A stretch of DNA of 64,000 nt from Hyphomicrobiales bacterium (GCA_013911975.1 JACESF010000001.1:117611-181610), one strand, 5' to 3'; shown: positions 27,393 through 37,094, counted from the first letter of the stretch. Numbers and translations: made by a program. Notes: generated by a model from the letters alone, not told the origin.

Positions 27393-27500
27393 GTCATGCC
27401 CGGGCTTGTCCCGGGCATCCACGCGGTGCCGGCGGCAGCAGCCGTGTGAGGCCCGTACCTTCGTCCCGGCGTGGATGGCCGGGACAAGCCCGGCCATGAC
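27393..27500. repeat. Palindrome doublet, copy 5
   Basis: Left arm 27393-27423 and right arm 27470-27500 are both identical to copy 1. The array ends here, 44 bases before the stop codon of the RNase T2 gene. Confidence 0.97.
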
Positions 27501-27543
27501 GGCTGTTCGGGTCGGCGATATCCGACTGGGGGGAGCGCTGCCC

Positions 27544-28248
27544 CTAAGGCGCGGGAATCGCCAGGGGGCGGCGGGGGGAGCAGGCGCGGCGGTTCACTTC
27601 GGGGCACGCTACGAAGGCGAGGTCGCGGCTGAGGCAGATGCGCACTTCCGACAGGCGCCCGTCAGCGCAGTCGACCGCCAGCATGTCGTCCTTCAGGCCC
27701 GGATTGGCGGCCATGAAGGCCGCCTCGATGGCCTCGTCCGTGAGCGTGGGCGGCGGATTGGCGGCGAAGGCCGGGGGAATGGCCACCTTTTCCCGCGCCT
27801 GGCGCACCAGGTCGAAATAGCCTTCCGGCGAAAGGCCCGTGCAGGTGCCGTGCTTGCGCCATTCGTGCAGGATCAGGCCCTTGGAGGGCATCAGGTCCGC
27901 CATGCCCGCGATCACCGGGTCCGGCACATAGGGCGCGGGGGTCCGGCAGAAGTCGGGATAGCCGCGCTCATATTGCGGCCACAGCCCATGCACCACGAAG
28001 CGGTGGGAGCGGCTGCGGCACTGCTGGGGGCTCGCTTTCGGCCCCGCGCAATAGGTGGGGCTCCAGGACAAGGCGAGGACGAAGAAGTCGAATTGCCCCG
28101 GCCTGTCGCCGTCGCGCGCCTGGGCAAGAGTCGGCGCGAGGGCAAGGGCGGGCGCCAGCGCAAGGGCGAGGAACAGCGCCAGCCGGGCGAGCCACGGCAC
28201 GGCGCGCGCCGGCCGGGCAGGGCGCCCCGCCGGCGAGGCCGGACTCAC
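27544..28248 (-). CDS. Secreted ribonuclease T2
   Basis: A 234-residue protein. After a Pro/Arg-rich start and signal peptide (LALFLALALAPALALAP, to about residue 48), both catalytic blocks are complete: CAS1 HGLWPQY (H87) and CAS2 HEWRKHGTC (H128), plus LALSWSPTYC. RNase T2 enzymes cut single-stranded RNA with little base preference in the periplasm or outside. The start is GTG at 28248, inside the stop of the upstream gene (GTGA overlap), so translation is coupled to the small secreted protein. The stop lies just beyond the palindrome array. Confidence 0.93.
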   Translation of the reverse strand: MSPASPAGRPARPARAVPWLARLALFLALALAPALALAPTLAQARDGDRPGQFDFFVLALSWSPTYCAGPKASPQQCRSRSHRFVVHGLWPQYERGYPDFCRTPAPYVPDPVIAGMADLMPSKGLILHEWRKHGTCTGLSPEGYFDLVRQAREKVAIPPAFAANPPPTLTDEAIEAAFMAANPGLKDDMLAVDCADGRLSEVRICLSRDLAFVACPEVNRRACSPRRPLAIPAP

Positions 28249-28736
28249 GGACGGGCCATCCGGCAATTGGGCGCGTAGGCGAGGTTGCGGTCGAGGCCGT
28301 CGATGCACCATTCCACACCCCAGGTGTAACCCTGGAAGCTGGAATCCTCGATGATGGAATACCAGATGGGGTGCCGGGTGGCGTCCGAGAGCGTCACGGT
28401 GGCCGCGCAGAAGCGACGGGGCTGGAAGCCCTCGCCCCACGGGCGATAGGCCACTTCGCGCACATTCTGGTAGGTGGAGATGTTGAGCGCGGCGTTCCAG
28501 TACATGCGCTCGGTCTCGGCGAAGCGCATGGAGATGGTGCCGAGGGCGAGCGGCTCGGTGCACGCGGGCAGGTTACCGCTATAGCTGTCGTTGGGCAGCC
28601 AGAAATTGTCGAGGAGGATGTTGGCCGCGCTCGCGGGGGCCACGGCCGCCGCAGCCGTCACCGCGCCCGCCACCACCGCACTCGCCACCAGGGCGCGCAC
28701 GCCGACGGCCGCCTTCTTGCGCGAATTCACACCCAT
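28245..28736 (-). CDS. Conserved secreted protein of unknown function, coupled to RNase T2
   Basis: A 163-residue protein with a signal peptide (GVRALVASAVVAGAVTAAAAV, cleaved after ASA about residue 38). The mature part has aromatic-rich phrases FWLPNDSYSGNLPACTEP, YRPWGEGFQPRRFCAAT and YTWGVEWCIDGLDRNLAYAP, with four cysteines that could form two disulfides. I recall similar proteins in Hyphomicrobiales but no assigned function. ATG at 28736 has ribosome site GGGAGAG; an ATG nine codons earlier has none. Its stop overlaps the RNase T2 start, so the two proteins probably work together outside the cytoplasm; an inhibitor or partner role is possible but unproven. Confidence 0.8.
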   Translation of the reverse strand: MGVNSRKKAAVGVRALVASAVVAGAVTAAAAVAPASAANILLDNFWLPNDSYSGNLPACTEPLALGTISMRFAETERMYWNAALNISTYQNVREVAYRPWGEGFQPRRFCAATVTLSDATRHPIWYSIIEDSSFQGYTWGVEWCIDGLDRNLAYAPNCRMARP

Positions 28737-29081
28737 TCCGCTCTCCCGAACCCTATGCCCCACGCTCGGGCGCGACGATGAAATGGCGGCGCGGCGCGGT
28801 CAAGCGCAGCGGCGCAACACCTTCCGGGAAAACGCGCGGAAAAAACCCCCCGGTGTGGCCCCCGGGCCGCGAACCGCCCGGCCCGCGCCGGAACGCGCCA
28901 TGAAAAGCCGTGCGGCGATAATGGGTTAACTCAATTCGCGACAGATCATCGATTTGGCGTGGGGAATCGAAAAGTCCGCCAGCCTTGTGCCATCTCAGTG
29001 TCGCCGAAACCGTGTGTCATTGACCTTGCCTAGAGGTCGGTGGCACCTGTGCCGCCAACGTGACGAAACGAAAGTGCCTTC
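28737..29081. other. 345-base divergent intergenic region
   Basis: Lies between the secreted-protein gene (minus) and the decarboxylase gene (plus) and must hold promoters for both. It is A/T-richer around 28915-29030. I see no repeat, RNA gene or convincing operator. Confidence 0.5.
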
Positions 29082-30398
29082 ATGTCGAAACCCGGTTTCG
29101 TTCCCCAACTGGTGACCGGCGCGGGCCCTTCCGGCCTGAAACGCTTTGCCACCGGGCGGGATGTCGCCATCCAGATGCGCCCGGACCAGCCGGTCTACTG
29201 CTTCCGCCCGGCGGCGCTGGCGGCGGACGCGCAGGCCTTCACCTCGCTCTTCCCGGGCAAGACCGCCTATGCGGTGAAGACCAATGGCGACGCGCTGGTG
29301 CTGAAGACCCTCGCGGACCTGGGCATGGCGGTCTACGACGTGGCGAGCCCGGCCGAGTTCGCCGCCGCGCGCGCGGTCTCGCCGCGCAGCGAACTGCTCT
29401 ACATGCACCCGGTGAAGGCGCAGTCGGACATCCGCCTTGCGCTCGAGACCTACGGCATCCGCGTCCTGTCCGTGGACCACGAGGACGAGGTCGCGAAGAT
29501 CCTGCGCATCGTCAACGCGCTGGACCTCGACCCCGAGGAATTCACGCTGTTCGTGCGCATCGCCTCCAAGGGCGAGGCGGCCTATGAATTGTCGAAGAAG
29601 TTTGGCGCCGCGCCCGCCCATGCGGCGGAGCTGCTCCAGCGCATCCACAATATCGGCTTCAAGTGCGGCATCGCCTTCCATGTGGGCAGCCAGGTGGAAG
29701 ACGCCACTACGTTCGAGCGCGCGGTGGCCACTGCCGCCGAGGTGCGGGACGCCGCCCGCGTGCCGATCGTGGAGCTGGACGTGGGCGGCGGCTTCCCCGC
29801 CGTGTACGCCACCGATCCCCGCCGCCGCCATTCCGCCATGCCGCCGCTGCCGGAGTTGATGCGCTCCCTCATGGATGCGGTGGAGCGGCACGGCTTCTCC
29901 AACACCCCGCTGGTGGCGGAGCCCGGCCGCGTCATCGTCGCGCGGGCCTTCTCCGTGGTGGCGCGCGTGCTGCTGAAGAAGGGCCAGCGGCTCTACATCA
30001 ATGACGGCATCTGGTCCTCGCTGTCCGATAGCTGGACCGGCAAGCTCCTGATGCCCGTGCATCACATTCCGGACCCGGCCCGCCGCCGCCGCTCGGGCGA
30101 TCCCAACAAGCTGGTGCCGTTCCGCATCTACGGCGCCACCTGCGACAGCGTGGACGTGCTCTCGCGGCCCCTTTACCTGCCGGAGACGGTGGATACGGGC
30201 GACTGGATCGAGATCGGCCATATCGGCGCCTATTCCCTGGCGCTGCGCACCCACTTCAACGGCTTCTTCCCCGACACGTTCGTGGAAGTGGAGCAGCCGT
30301 TCGAGCCCTCCGACGGGCTCGCCTCGCTGGTAGATCATGCGCCGGTCTCGGAAGGCACCCGCGCCGAGCCGCATGAGCCCCACATCGCCGGCAAATGA
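29082..30398 (+). CDS. Type III (alanine-racemase fold) PLP decarboxylase, ornithine/lysine type
   Basis: A 438-residue enzyme of the eukaryotic-like ornithine decarboxylase family. PLP lysine K66 is in AYAVKTNGD, the phosphate-binding glycines are in VGGGFP, and the active-site cysteine C354 is in YGATCDSVDVL; FHVGSQ and AEPGR are also present. Known relatives decarboxylate ornithine (to putrescine) or lysine (to cadaverine) as cytoplasmic dimers whose active sites use Lys from one subunit and Cys from the other. It is slightly long because of an N-terminal extension and an E/P-rich tail. The specific substrate cannot be read from sequence alone. With the aminotransferase/aldehyde dehydrogenase pair at 20-23 kb, the window can both make and degrade diamines. 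Confidence 0.9.
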   Translation: MSKPGFVPQLVTGAGPSGLKRFATGRDVAIQMRPDQPVYCFRPAALAADAQAFTSLFPGKTAYAVKTNGDALVLKTLADLGMAVYDVASPAEFAAARAVSPRSELLYMHPVKAQSDIRLALETYGIRVLSVDHEDEVAKILRIVNALDLDPEEFTLFVRIASKGEAAYELSKKFGAAPAHAAELLQRIHNIGFKCGIAFHVGSQVEDATTFERAVATAAEVRDAARVPIVELDVGGGFPAVYATDPRRRHSAMPPLPELMRSLMDAVERHGFSNTPLVAEPGRVIVARAFSVVARVLLKKGQRLYINDGIWSSLSDSWTGKLLMPVHHIPDPARRRRSGDPNKLVPFRIYGATCDSVDVLSRPLYLPETVDTGDWIEIGHIGAYSLALRTHFNGFFPDTFVEVEQPFEPSDGLASLVDHAPVSEGTRAEPHEPHIAGK

Positions 30399-30413
30399 GC
30401 CGACGGGAGCGCC

Positions 30414-31364
30414 TCACATGAAGAGGCGCTCCTTTTCCATGCCGGCATAGAGGCCGGCGACGAACTCGCCGTAGCCGTTATAGAGCAGCGTCGGCCGCCG
30501 CTCGCCGGTGGCGATGTCCTTCTCCGTGGCCTGGCTCCAGCGCGGATGGGGCACCTGCGGGTTCACATTGGCCCAGAAGCCGTATTCGGACCCCTGCGCC
30601 ACTTCCCAGAAGCTCTTGGGCCGCTGGTCCGTGAAGGTAATCTTCACGATCGCCTTGGCGGACTTGAAGCCGTACTTCCAGGGCAGCGCCACCCGCAGCG
30701 GGGCGCCGAACTGGTTGGGCGCGGGCTTGCCGTAGATGCCCGTGACGAAGAAGGCGAGGTCGTTGTTCGCCTCCGCCATGGTGACGCCCTCCACATAGGG
30801 CCATGGATAGAAGCGCCCGCTCTGGCCCGGCGCGACGGCCTTGTCGAGGAAGGTCTCGAACCGCAGGTATTTCGCGCCGCTCGCGGGCCGCGCATAGTCC
30901 ACCAGCGCCTTCATGGGAAAGCCGGTCCACGGCACGGCCATGGACCATCCTTCCACGCAGCGGTGGCGGTAGAGCCGCTCCTCCAGGGGCATGGCCTTCA
31001 GCAGGGTGTCGATGTCCACCTGCCGGGGCTGCTCCACCATGCCGTCCAGGGTGACGGTCCAGGGGCGCACCTTCAGCTTCGCGGCGGCCCGGCCCACGTC
31101 GTAATTGGTGCCGAACTCATAGTAATTGTTGACGGTGCTCGCCTTGTCCTCCGGCGTCAGCGGGCGGTCCAGCGTGTAGGTGGGATTGCGCTTCGCCGGA
31201 TAGAGGGCGGCCGAGGGGTCGGCGCTCTGCGCCTGGGCGGGCAGGACGCCCGCGCCGATCAGGCCCGCGCCGGCCCCCAGCAGGGCGCGGCGGCTGAGAA
31301 AGATGTGCTCCGGCGTGGCGCGGTGTTCGGGAATCTCCCACCCGCGCATCTTGCGAATAAGCAT
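30414..31364 (-). CDS. msrP: Protein-methionine-sulfoxide reductase catalytic subunit MsrP
   Basis: A 316-residue periplasmic molybdoenzyme. The Tat signal SRRALLGAG is followed by hydrophobic residues and an AQAQS cleavage area (about 46); the molybdenum-ligating cysteine is C136 in RHRCVEGWSMAVPW. N-terminal phrase IPEHRATPEHIF and late LLYNGYGEFVAGLY fit MsrP/YedY. It repairs oxidised methionines in envelope proteins, taking electrons from the haem membrane protein MsrQ. No msrQ is next to it: the downstream neighbour is the convergent decarboxylase and the upstream one a DUF992 gene. Length and catalytic residue look normal. Confidence 0.96.
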   Translation of the reverse strand: MLIRKMRGWEIPEHRATPEHIFLSRRALLGAGAGLIGAGVLPAQAQSADPSAALYPAKRNPTYTLDRPLTPEDKASTVNNYYEFGTNYDVGRAAAKLKVRPWTVTLDGMVEQPRQVDIDTLLKAMPLEERLYRHRCVEGWSMAVPWTGFPMKALVDYARPASGAKYLRFETFLDKAVAPGQSGRFYPWPYVEGVTMAEANNDLAFFVTGIYGKPAPNQFGAPLRVALPWKYGFKSAKAIVKITFTDQRPKSFWEVAQGSEYGFWANVNPQVPHPRWSQATEKDIATGERRPTLLYNGYGEFVAGLYAGMEKERLFM

Positions 31365-31444
31365 GGCTCGCCTCGTGTCGCCCCGTTGCCCGGCAGGATC
31401 GCGGGCAAGGTGTGTCGGGGCAATTCAAACGGGCGTGTGCGCGC

Positions 31445-31981
31445 TCAACGTTTCTGTGAGGGGGTGAGCGTCAGCGTCACGCCCGCGAGCGAGATGGACA
31501 GGCCGCTGTCGGCCGACACGCTCATGGGCTGAAGGGAGATGCCGCGGCTCGCGTCCTTCGCCACCAGGAGGTTGGCGGAGAAGCCCGGACCGAGCGCGAC
31601 GCCCGTGCTGATGCCCACATATTGGCCGCCCAGGGCCTCGGGGCCGATCTGGGCGGAGGTGGCGAGCACGATCCAGAGCATGGAGCCCTGGTCCGAGACG
31701 CCGAAATCGATGCCTGCCCGCTCCAGCGTGCCCACATAGGCGAACTGGCCCATCTCGGCGGCGGGACGGAATTCGCAGGTGACGGCCCGGGACGAGCCGA
31801 ACCCATAGGCAACAGTCGCAGCGCCCCGGCATTCCAGGAGCCCGGCCTGCACCTTGGGCGCTTCCTTCGAGGCTTCCTTGGGGGCGATCTGCGCCCCGGC
31901 CGCAGCCGGGGCGCAGATCGCGAGCAGCACCGCGCCGCGCCGGGCGCCGGAGCGCACGGCGCGTGTCAGCGGATGGATCAC
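31445..31981 (-). CDS. DUF992 family secreted protein, copy 1
   Basis: A 178-residue protein with signal peptide (GAVLLAICAPAAAGAQ). The DUF992 domain runs about residues 42-170: AGLLECRG, TCEF, YVGTLERAGIDFGVSD, then GGQYVGISTGVALGPGFSANLLV and ISLQPMSVSADSGLSISLAG. Function of the family is unknown; a small exported beta-rich domain is likely. The start is GTG at 31981, overlapping the stop of the upstream DUF992 gene (GTGA), so they are translationally coupled. It carries an extra EASKEAPK linker before the domain that the other two lack. Confidence 0.85.
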   Translation of the reverse strand: MIHPLTRAVRSGARRGAVLLAICAPAAAGAQIAPKEASKEAPKVQAGLLECRGAATVAYGFGSSRAVTCEFRPAAEMGQFAYVGTLERAGIDFGVSDQGSMLWIVLATSAQIGPEALGGQYVGISTGVALGPGFSANLLVAKDASRGISLQPMSVSADSGLSISLAGVTLTLTPSQKR

Positions 31982-32490
31982 TTCGTGACCTTCTTGCCCT
32001 TCGCCGGCGCGACGACCGGGGTGAGGGTGAGGTCGGTCAGGCCGGCCGCCACGTTGAGGCCGGTGGAGCCCTGCACGGACACGGGCTGGAGGGCGATGGT
32101 GCTGTTGGAGCCGCCGAGCAGCACGTTGGCGCCGCCGCCGATGCCGACGGCCACGTCAGCCGACACGCCGGCATAATTGCCGGAGAGGTCGACGGCCGCC
32201 TTGGAGCTGGTGGGGGCGAACACGGTCCAGCCGAGCACGCTCTTGCCGCCCACGCCGAGATCCACGCCCAGGCGGCGCGCGGTGCCCTTGTAGGTGGCGA
32301 GCACGGTGTTGCTGGAGCCCTGGAGGAACTCGCAGGTCATCTCGCGCACGGAGCCGAGCACGAGGCCGGTATAGGGGGCGACGGCGCAACGCAGCACGCC
32401 GACCTGGACCTTGGGAGCGGTCTGGGCAGCGGCGGGCAGGGCGAAGGCGGCGGTGGCGGCGAGGGCCGCAAGGGCGACTTTGATGCGCAT
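31978..32490 (-). CDS. DUF992 family secreted protein, copy 2
   Basis: A 170-residue paralogue: signal peptide MRIKVALAALAATAAFALPA (cleaved near AAAQT), then VQVGVLRCAV, MTCEF, YKGTARRLGVDLGVGG, YAGVSADVAVGIGGGANVLL and GGSNSTIALQPVSVQG. A lysine-rich tail (AKGKKVTK) ends it. It shares the SNSTIALQP block exactly with copy 3, so these two are the closest pair. Middle gene of three, in one transcript with copy 1 and probably copy 3. Function unknown. Confidence 0.88.
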   Translation of the reverse strand: MRIKVALAALAATAAFALPAAAQTAPKVQVGVLRCAVAPYTGLVLGSVREMTCEFLQGSSNTVLATYKGTARRLGVDLGVGGKSVLGWTVFAPTSSKAAVDLSGNYAGVSADVAVGIGGGANVLLGGSNSTIALQPVSVQGSTGLNVAAGLTDLTLTPVVAPAKGKKVTK

Positions 32491-32546
32491 GGGACGTCTC
32501 TCGTGGGAAAAGGGGCCGGAGCCCGATGCTCCGGCCCGAAACGGGA

Positions 32547-33029
32547 TCAGCGCAGCGTCAGGTCGGCGACGCCGAGCGCGAGGTTCACGCCGGTCTCGCC
32601 CTGCACGGACAGGGGCTGAAGGGCGATGGTGCTGTTGGAGCCGCCCACGAGGGCGTTGGCGCCGAGGCCCACGCCGATGGCGGCGCCGGCCGACACGCCG
32701 GCATAGGAGCCGCGCAGGTCGCTGGGGCTCACATTGCGGGTGGGGGCCAGCACGGTCCAGATCATCACGCCGCGGCCGTTCATGCCGATATCGAGGCCGA
32801 AGCGGCGGATCGTGGCCTCATAGCTGCCGGCGCGGGTGGACTTGGTGGCGGGCTTGAGGGTGCAGGACGCCTCGCGGACCGAGCCGATGATGAAGGCGAC
32901 ATTGGGCTTCATGTTGCAGACGAGCGTGCCGATCTGGACGCGGGTCTGCGCGGCCGCGGGCGCGGCGCCCATGGCGAGGGCGGAGGCAGCGATGGCGGCG
33001 GCGACGCCGGCTTTGGCCAAGGTCTTCAT
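32547..33029 (-). CDS. DUF992 family secreted protein, copy 3
   Basis: A 160-residue paralogue with signal peptide MKTLAKAGVAAAIAASALAM (cleaved near AAAQT). Domain marks: VQIGTLVCNM, ASCTLKP, YEATIRRFGLDIGMNG, YAGVSAGAAIGVGLGANALV and GGSNSTIALQPLSVQG. ATG at 33029 has a textbook ribosome site (GGAGGA, 7-base spacing); an in-frame ATG 11 codons upstream has none. First gene of the tandem set. The upstream aspartate aminotransferase gene ends in its own terminator, so transcription of this set probably starts in the 33030-33178 gap. Confidence 0.88.
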   Translation of the reverse strand: MKTLAKAGVAAAIAASALAMGAAPAAAQTRVQIGTLVCNMKPNVAFIIGSVREASCTLKPATKSTRAGSYEATIRRFGLDIGMNGRGVMIWTVLAPTRNVSPSDLRGSYAGVSAGAAIGVGLGANALVGGSNSTIALQPLSVQGETGVNLALGVADLTLR

Positions 33030-33178
33030 GGTGCAATCCTCCAAAAGGGCGTGCGTGGGCACGCATTCAGGTCATTGGGGCGGCCCGGGTTGCGACCGGC
33101 CAAGACCGGGTGAGCTGCCTGGAGCGCCGCGCGCCGCCAAGCCTTAGCTCGGGACGCGGCGAACCGCCAACGTAAAAT

Positions 33179-33203
33179 CGGGCCGCAGGTTCCCTGCGGC
33201 CCG
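33179..33203 (-). terminator. Intrinsic terminator of the aspartate aminotransferase gene
   Basis: A perfect 11-bp stem (CGGGCCGCAGG with CCTGCGGCCCG) around a three-base loop, followed on the minus strand by ATTTTAC. It lies 38 bases after the stop codon of the aminotransferase gene. Confidence 0.85.
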
Positions 33204-33240
33204 TCAATTGGTGGCACGGGCCGCAGCCCGCCCGAATGAT

Positions 33241-34521
<1,281 letters not shown>

Positions 34522-34675
34522 TCACGGGAGGCGGGCGCGCGGCAGCGTCATTTAAACCCGCCCCGTTGCGCGAACAAGCAAGCATCCGTGATGGGTGGTG
34601 CGCGCAAAGCTGATGGCCGGCCTTGCGATCCCGCCCGGCAGGCGCCATCTGCACGCCAATCGGGAAGGGTTGGCC

Positions 34676-35332
34676 GTGCTAAAGCTATATTCCACGCAAT
34701 CGTCGGGTAATTCCTACAAGGTGCGCCTGCTGCTGGCGCGGCTGGATCGCCCGTTCCACCTTGTGGAAGTGGACATCTTCGCGGGCGAGCACCGCACGCC
34801 CCAGTTCCTGGCGCTGAACCCCGAGGGGCGGGTGCCGCTGCTGGAACTGGAGGACGGAACCGTCCTCGCCGAATCCAATGCCATCCTGTTCTACCTCGCC
34901 GAAGGCACCGAGCTTCTGCCCGCCGACCGGCTGAAGCGGGCCGAGGTGCTGCGCTGGATGTTCTTCGAGCAGAACAACCACGAGCCGGGCATTGCCCAGG
35001 CGCGTTTCTGGCTGCGCCAGGTGCGGGGCGGCCGCGACCTGCGCACCCATGACGTGGACCGCTGGATGGAGGAGGGCTACGCCGCCCTGCGCATCATGGA
35101 GCGCCATCTGGAGCGGCAGCGCTTCTTCGTGGGCGACACGCTGACCATCGCCGACCTTGCGCTCTATCCCCACACCTGGCTGGCGCCGGAAGGCGACTTC
35201 GACCTCGCGACGTTCCCCGCCATCGGCGCGTGGCTCGCCCGCGTGGCGCAGGAGACCGGCGGGCTCGGCCTCGACTGGCGCCCGCCGCTCGCCACCCGCA
35301 TGGTGACGGGGCCGGTACTGGAGGCGGGGTGA
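34676..35332 (+). CDS. Glutathione S-transferase
   Basis: A 218-residue protein. N-terminal domain: LKLYSTQSSGNSYKVRLLLA (Ser active-site area), NPEGRVPLLEL (cis-Pro) and LAESNAILFYLA (E-S-N-A). C-terminal helices from about residue 90, with FFEQNNHEPGIAQARFW and the capping box LTIADLALYPHTW. The start is GTG at 34676, six bases after GGGAAGGG; the frame continues to an ATG at 34613 and beyond, but those residues do not fit the domain. Different subgroup from the GST at 24.2 kb. Substrate unknown. Confidence 0.92.
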   Translation: MLKLYSTQSSGNSYKVRLLLARLDRPFHLVEVDIFAGEHRTPQFLALNPEGRVPLLELEDGTVLAESNAILFYLAEGTELLPADRLKRAEVLRWMFFEQNNHEPGIAQARFWLRQVRGGRDLRTHDVDRWMEEGYAALRIMERHLERQRFFVGDTLTIADLALYPHTWLAPEGDFDLATFPAIGAWLARVAQETGGLGLDWRPPLATRMVTGPVLEAG

Positions 35333-35541
35333 GCCTCCTGCGGGGCGCTGTGGAGAAGTATGGGGACAAGACTCACAGGCTCGTGAGCAACGCCTTGAAA
35401 ACGCCGCTGTTTTTCCAAGCCGGGCCGCAGGTCCGCCACAATCGGATCGCGGGTGGAAGGCAACCTGCGATCGTCGAGTGGAACCGAATCACCCGATTCG
35501 GCTTTTCCGGTTCAGATCTCGACGTGAAACGAGTGGCCGCC

Positions 35542-35931
35542 ATGTCAGAGTTCCGCGATTCAGAATTCCGCGATTTTGCCATGCTGCGGGTCGGCGCATC
35601 CCCTGCCGATCCCGAGGCGCTGGCGCGCGCGGTGCGAAAGCACAAGGCTGGCGATGTGATGGCCCAGGTGGCCCTCACCTTTGCCTTGATGTTGGCCATT
35701 TGCGCGGTAACCTTCGTTCTGACCGTGGATCGCGCCGCGGCCATGACCCTGGCCGGCGCGGCATTCGGTTCTGAGGAGATGACGATGGTCACGCAAGCAC
35801 TCGGCGCAATGCCCCTGGCGATTCTGGCTGCCCTTGCCCTCGGCGGCATGTTCGCGGCCTATCGCGCCGCCCAGCGGGCGGAAGAGGCGCGCCTCGTGCG
35901 CGTGCCGGTGCGCACCCGCCGTCGCGGGTGA
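35542..35931 (+). CDS. Small membrane protein of unknown function
   Basis: A 129-residue protein with a charged N-terminus ([15 protein letters not shown], in which EFRDSEFRD is a short internal repeat), two membrane segments (about 43-63 and 90-110) and a basic tail ([10 protein letters not shown]). I do not recognise a family. Its stop overlaps the GTG start of the sugar dehydrogenase gene by four bases, so the two are translated together, but the link may only be positional. Confidence 0.65.
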   Translation: MSEFRDSEFRDFAMLRVGASPADPEALARAVRKHKAGDVMAQVALTFALMLAICAVTFVLTVDRAAAMTLAGAAFGSEEMTMVTQALGAMPLAILAALALGGMFAAYRAAQRAEEARLVRVPVRTRRRG

Positions 35932-37073
35932 GGGGCCTGTTCGGCGGCCTCTTGTCCGGCGGTCTCCTGGCCGCTGTCCTCCTATTTTCCGCTTTCTCGT
36001 CCGGTGCGCGTGCCGCCCCGGACGGCAGCTTCGCCGGACGCCCCCTGCGGGTCTCGCCCGTGGCGTCCGGGCTTGAAAACCCCTGGTCCATCGCCTTCCT
36101 GCCCGACGGTCGCCTCCTGGTGACGGAGCGGCCCGGGCGTATTCGCGTGGTCTCCCGCGAGGGGCGCCTCTCAGCCCCGGTGCGCGGCCTGCCGCCAGTG
36201 CATGCGGAAGGGCAGGGCGGCCTGCTGGACGTGGCGCTCGACCCCGATTTCGCCCGCAACCGCCTGATCTATTGGAGCTATGCCGAGCCGCGCCCGGACG
36301 GGGCGGGGACAGCCGTGGCGCGTGGCCGCCTCGTCTCCGATCTGTCGCGGGTGGAAAATGTGCAGGTCATCTTCCGGCAGGTCCCCTCCGGAACCGGCAA
36401 CAATCATTTCGGCTCGCGCCTCGTCTTCGCCCGCGACGGCACGCTCTTCATCACGCTGGGCGACCGCTATTCCATGCGCGACAAGGCGCAGGACCTGTCC
36501 ACCACCATCGGCAAGGTGGTGCGCATCAATCCCGACGGCACCATCCCGGCCGACAATCCGTTCCGCGACCGGCCCGACGCCCGCCCCGAGATCTGGAGCT
36601 ACGGGCACCGCAACGTGCAGGCGGCGGCGCTCGCCCCCTCCGACGGGCGGCTCTGGACCGTGGAGCACGGCGCACGCGGCGGCGACGAGGTGAACATCCC
36701 CGAGGCGGGCAAGAATTACGGCTGGCCGGTCATCACCTATGGCCGGGACTATTCCGGCGCCCGCATCGGCGAGGGCACGTCGAAGGCGGGCATGGAGCAG
36801 CCGGTCTTCTATTGGGACCCCTCCATCGCGCCCTCGGGCGCGGCCTTCTACGGCGCCGACCGCGAGCCCGCCTGGAAAGGCAGCCTGTTCGTGGGCGCGC
36901 TGGCGGGCATGGCGCTGGTGCGCCTGTCCGTGGACGGCGACCGCGTGGTGGGCGAGGAGCGGCTCGACCTGGGCAAGCGCGTGCGCGACGTGCGCCAGGG
37001 CCCGGACGGCGCCCTCTGGCTCGCCATCGACGATAGCGCGGGCGAGATCCTGCGGGTGGAGCCGGTGCGCTGA
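35928..37073 (+). CDS. PQQ-dependent sugar dehydrogenase-like protein (soluble aldose dehydrogenase family)
   Basis: A 381-residue exported protein: signal peptide ([20 protein letters not shown], cleaved about residue 25), then a six-bladed beta-propeller of the GSDH/YliI family. Marks: [73 protein letters not shown] and [12 protein letters not shown]; the His of GHRN and the ARGGDE segment fit the PQQ/substrate site. Likely oxidises aldose sugars in the periplasm if PQQ is available; no pqq genes are in the window. The start is GTG at 35928 inside the previous stop. Confidence 0.9.
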   Translation: MRGLFGGLLSGGLLAAVLLFSAFSSGARAAPDGSFAGRPLRVSPVASGLENPWSIAFLPDGRLLVTERPGRIRVVSREGRLSAPVRGLPPVHAEGQGGLLDVALDPDFARNRLIYWSYAEPRPDGAGTAVARGRLVSDLSRVENVQVIFRQVPSGTGNNHFGSRLVFARDGTLFITLGDRYSMRDKAQDLSTTIGKVVRINPDGTIPADNPFRDRPDARPEIWSYGHRNVQAAALAPSDGRLWTVEHGARGGDEVNIPEAGKNYGWPVITYGRDYSGARIGEGTSKAGMEQPVFYWDPSIAPSGAAFYGADREPAWKGSLFVGALAGMALVRLSVDGDRVVGEERLDLGKRVRDVRQGPDGALWLAIDDSAGEILRVEPVR

Positions 37074-37094
37074 CGCGCGCACCGACCGGCGCCG

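Larger units (their letters stand above)
26324..27500. repeat. Array of five REPIN-like palindrome doublets on a ~214-bp period
   Basis: Five 97-108 bp doublets (listed separately) lie at 26324, 26539, 26976, 27179 and 27393. Neighbouring doublets are separated by a related spacer of about 106 bases, beginning GGCAA-GAGCGATGGATGA and containing CTGACCGCTCGCCGT and CGAAGAGACT, so the full period is about 214 bases. Between copies 2 and 3 the spacer is 329 bases because it holds a GIY-YIG nuclease gene. The array fills the DNA between the small secreted protein and RNase T2. The spacer and doublets also keep reading frames open on the minus strand, which are not genes. Confidence 0.97.

Noticed and set aside
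26324..27500. CRISPR array
   Set aside because: The units are about 108 bp with related spacers, and palindromic; CRISPR repeats are 23-47 bp with unrelated spacers, and no cas genes are present.
26954..27607. Long minus-strand frames through the palindrome array (peptides such as MAGLVPAIHAG)
   Set aside because: The frames follow the repeat period and encode no domain; such peptides are a common false call from these palindromes.
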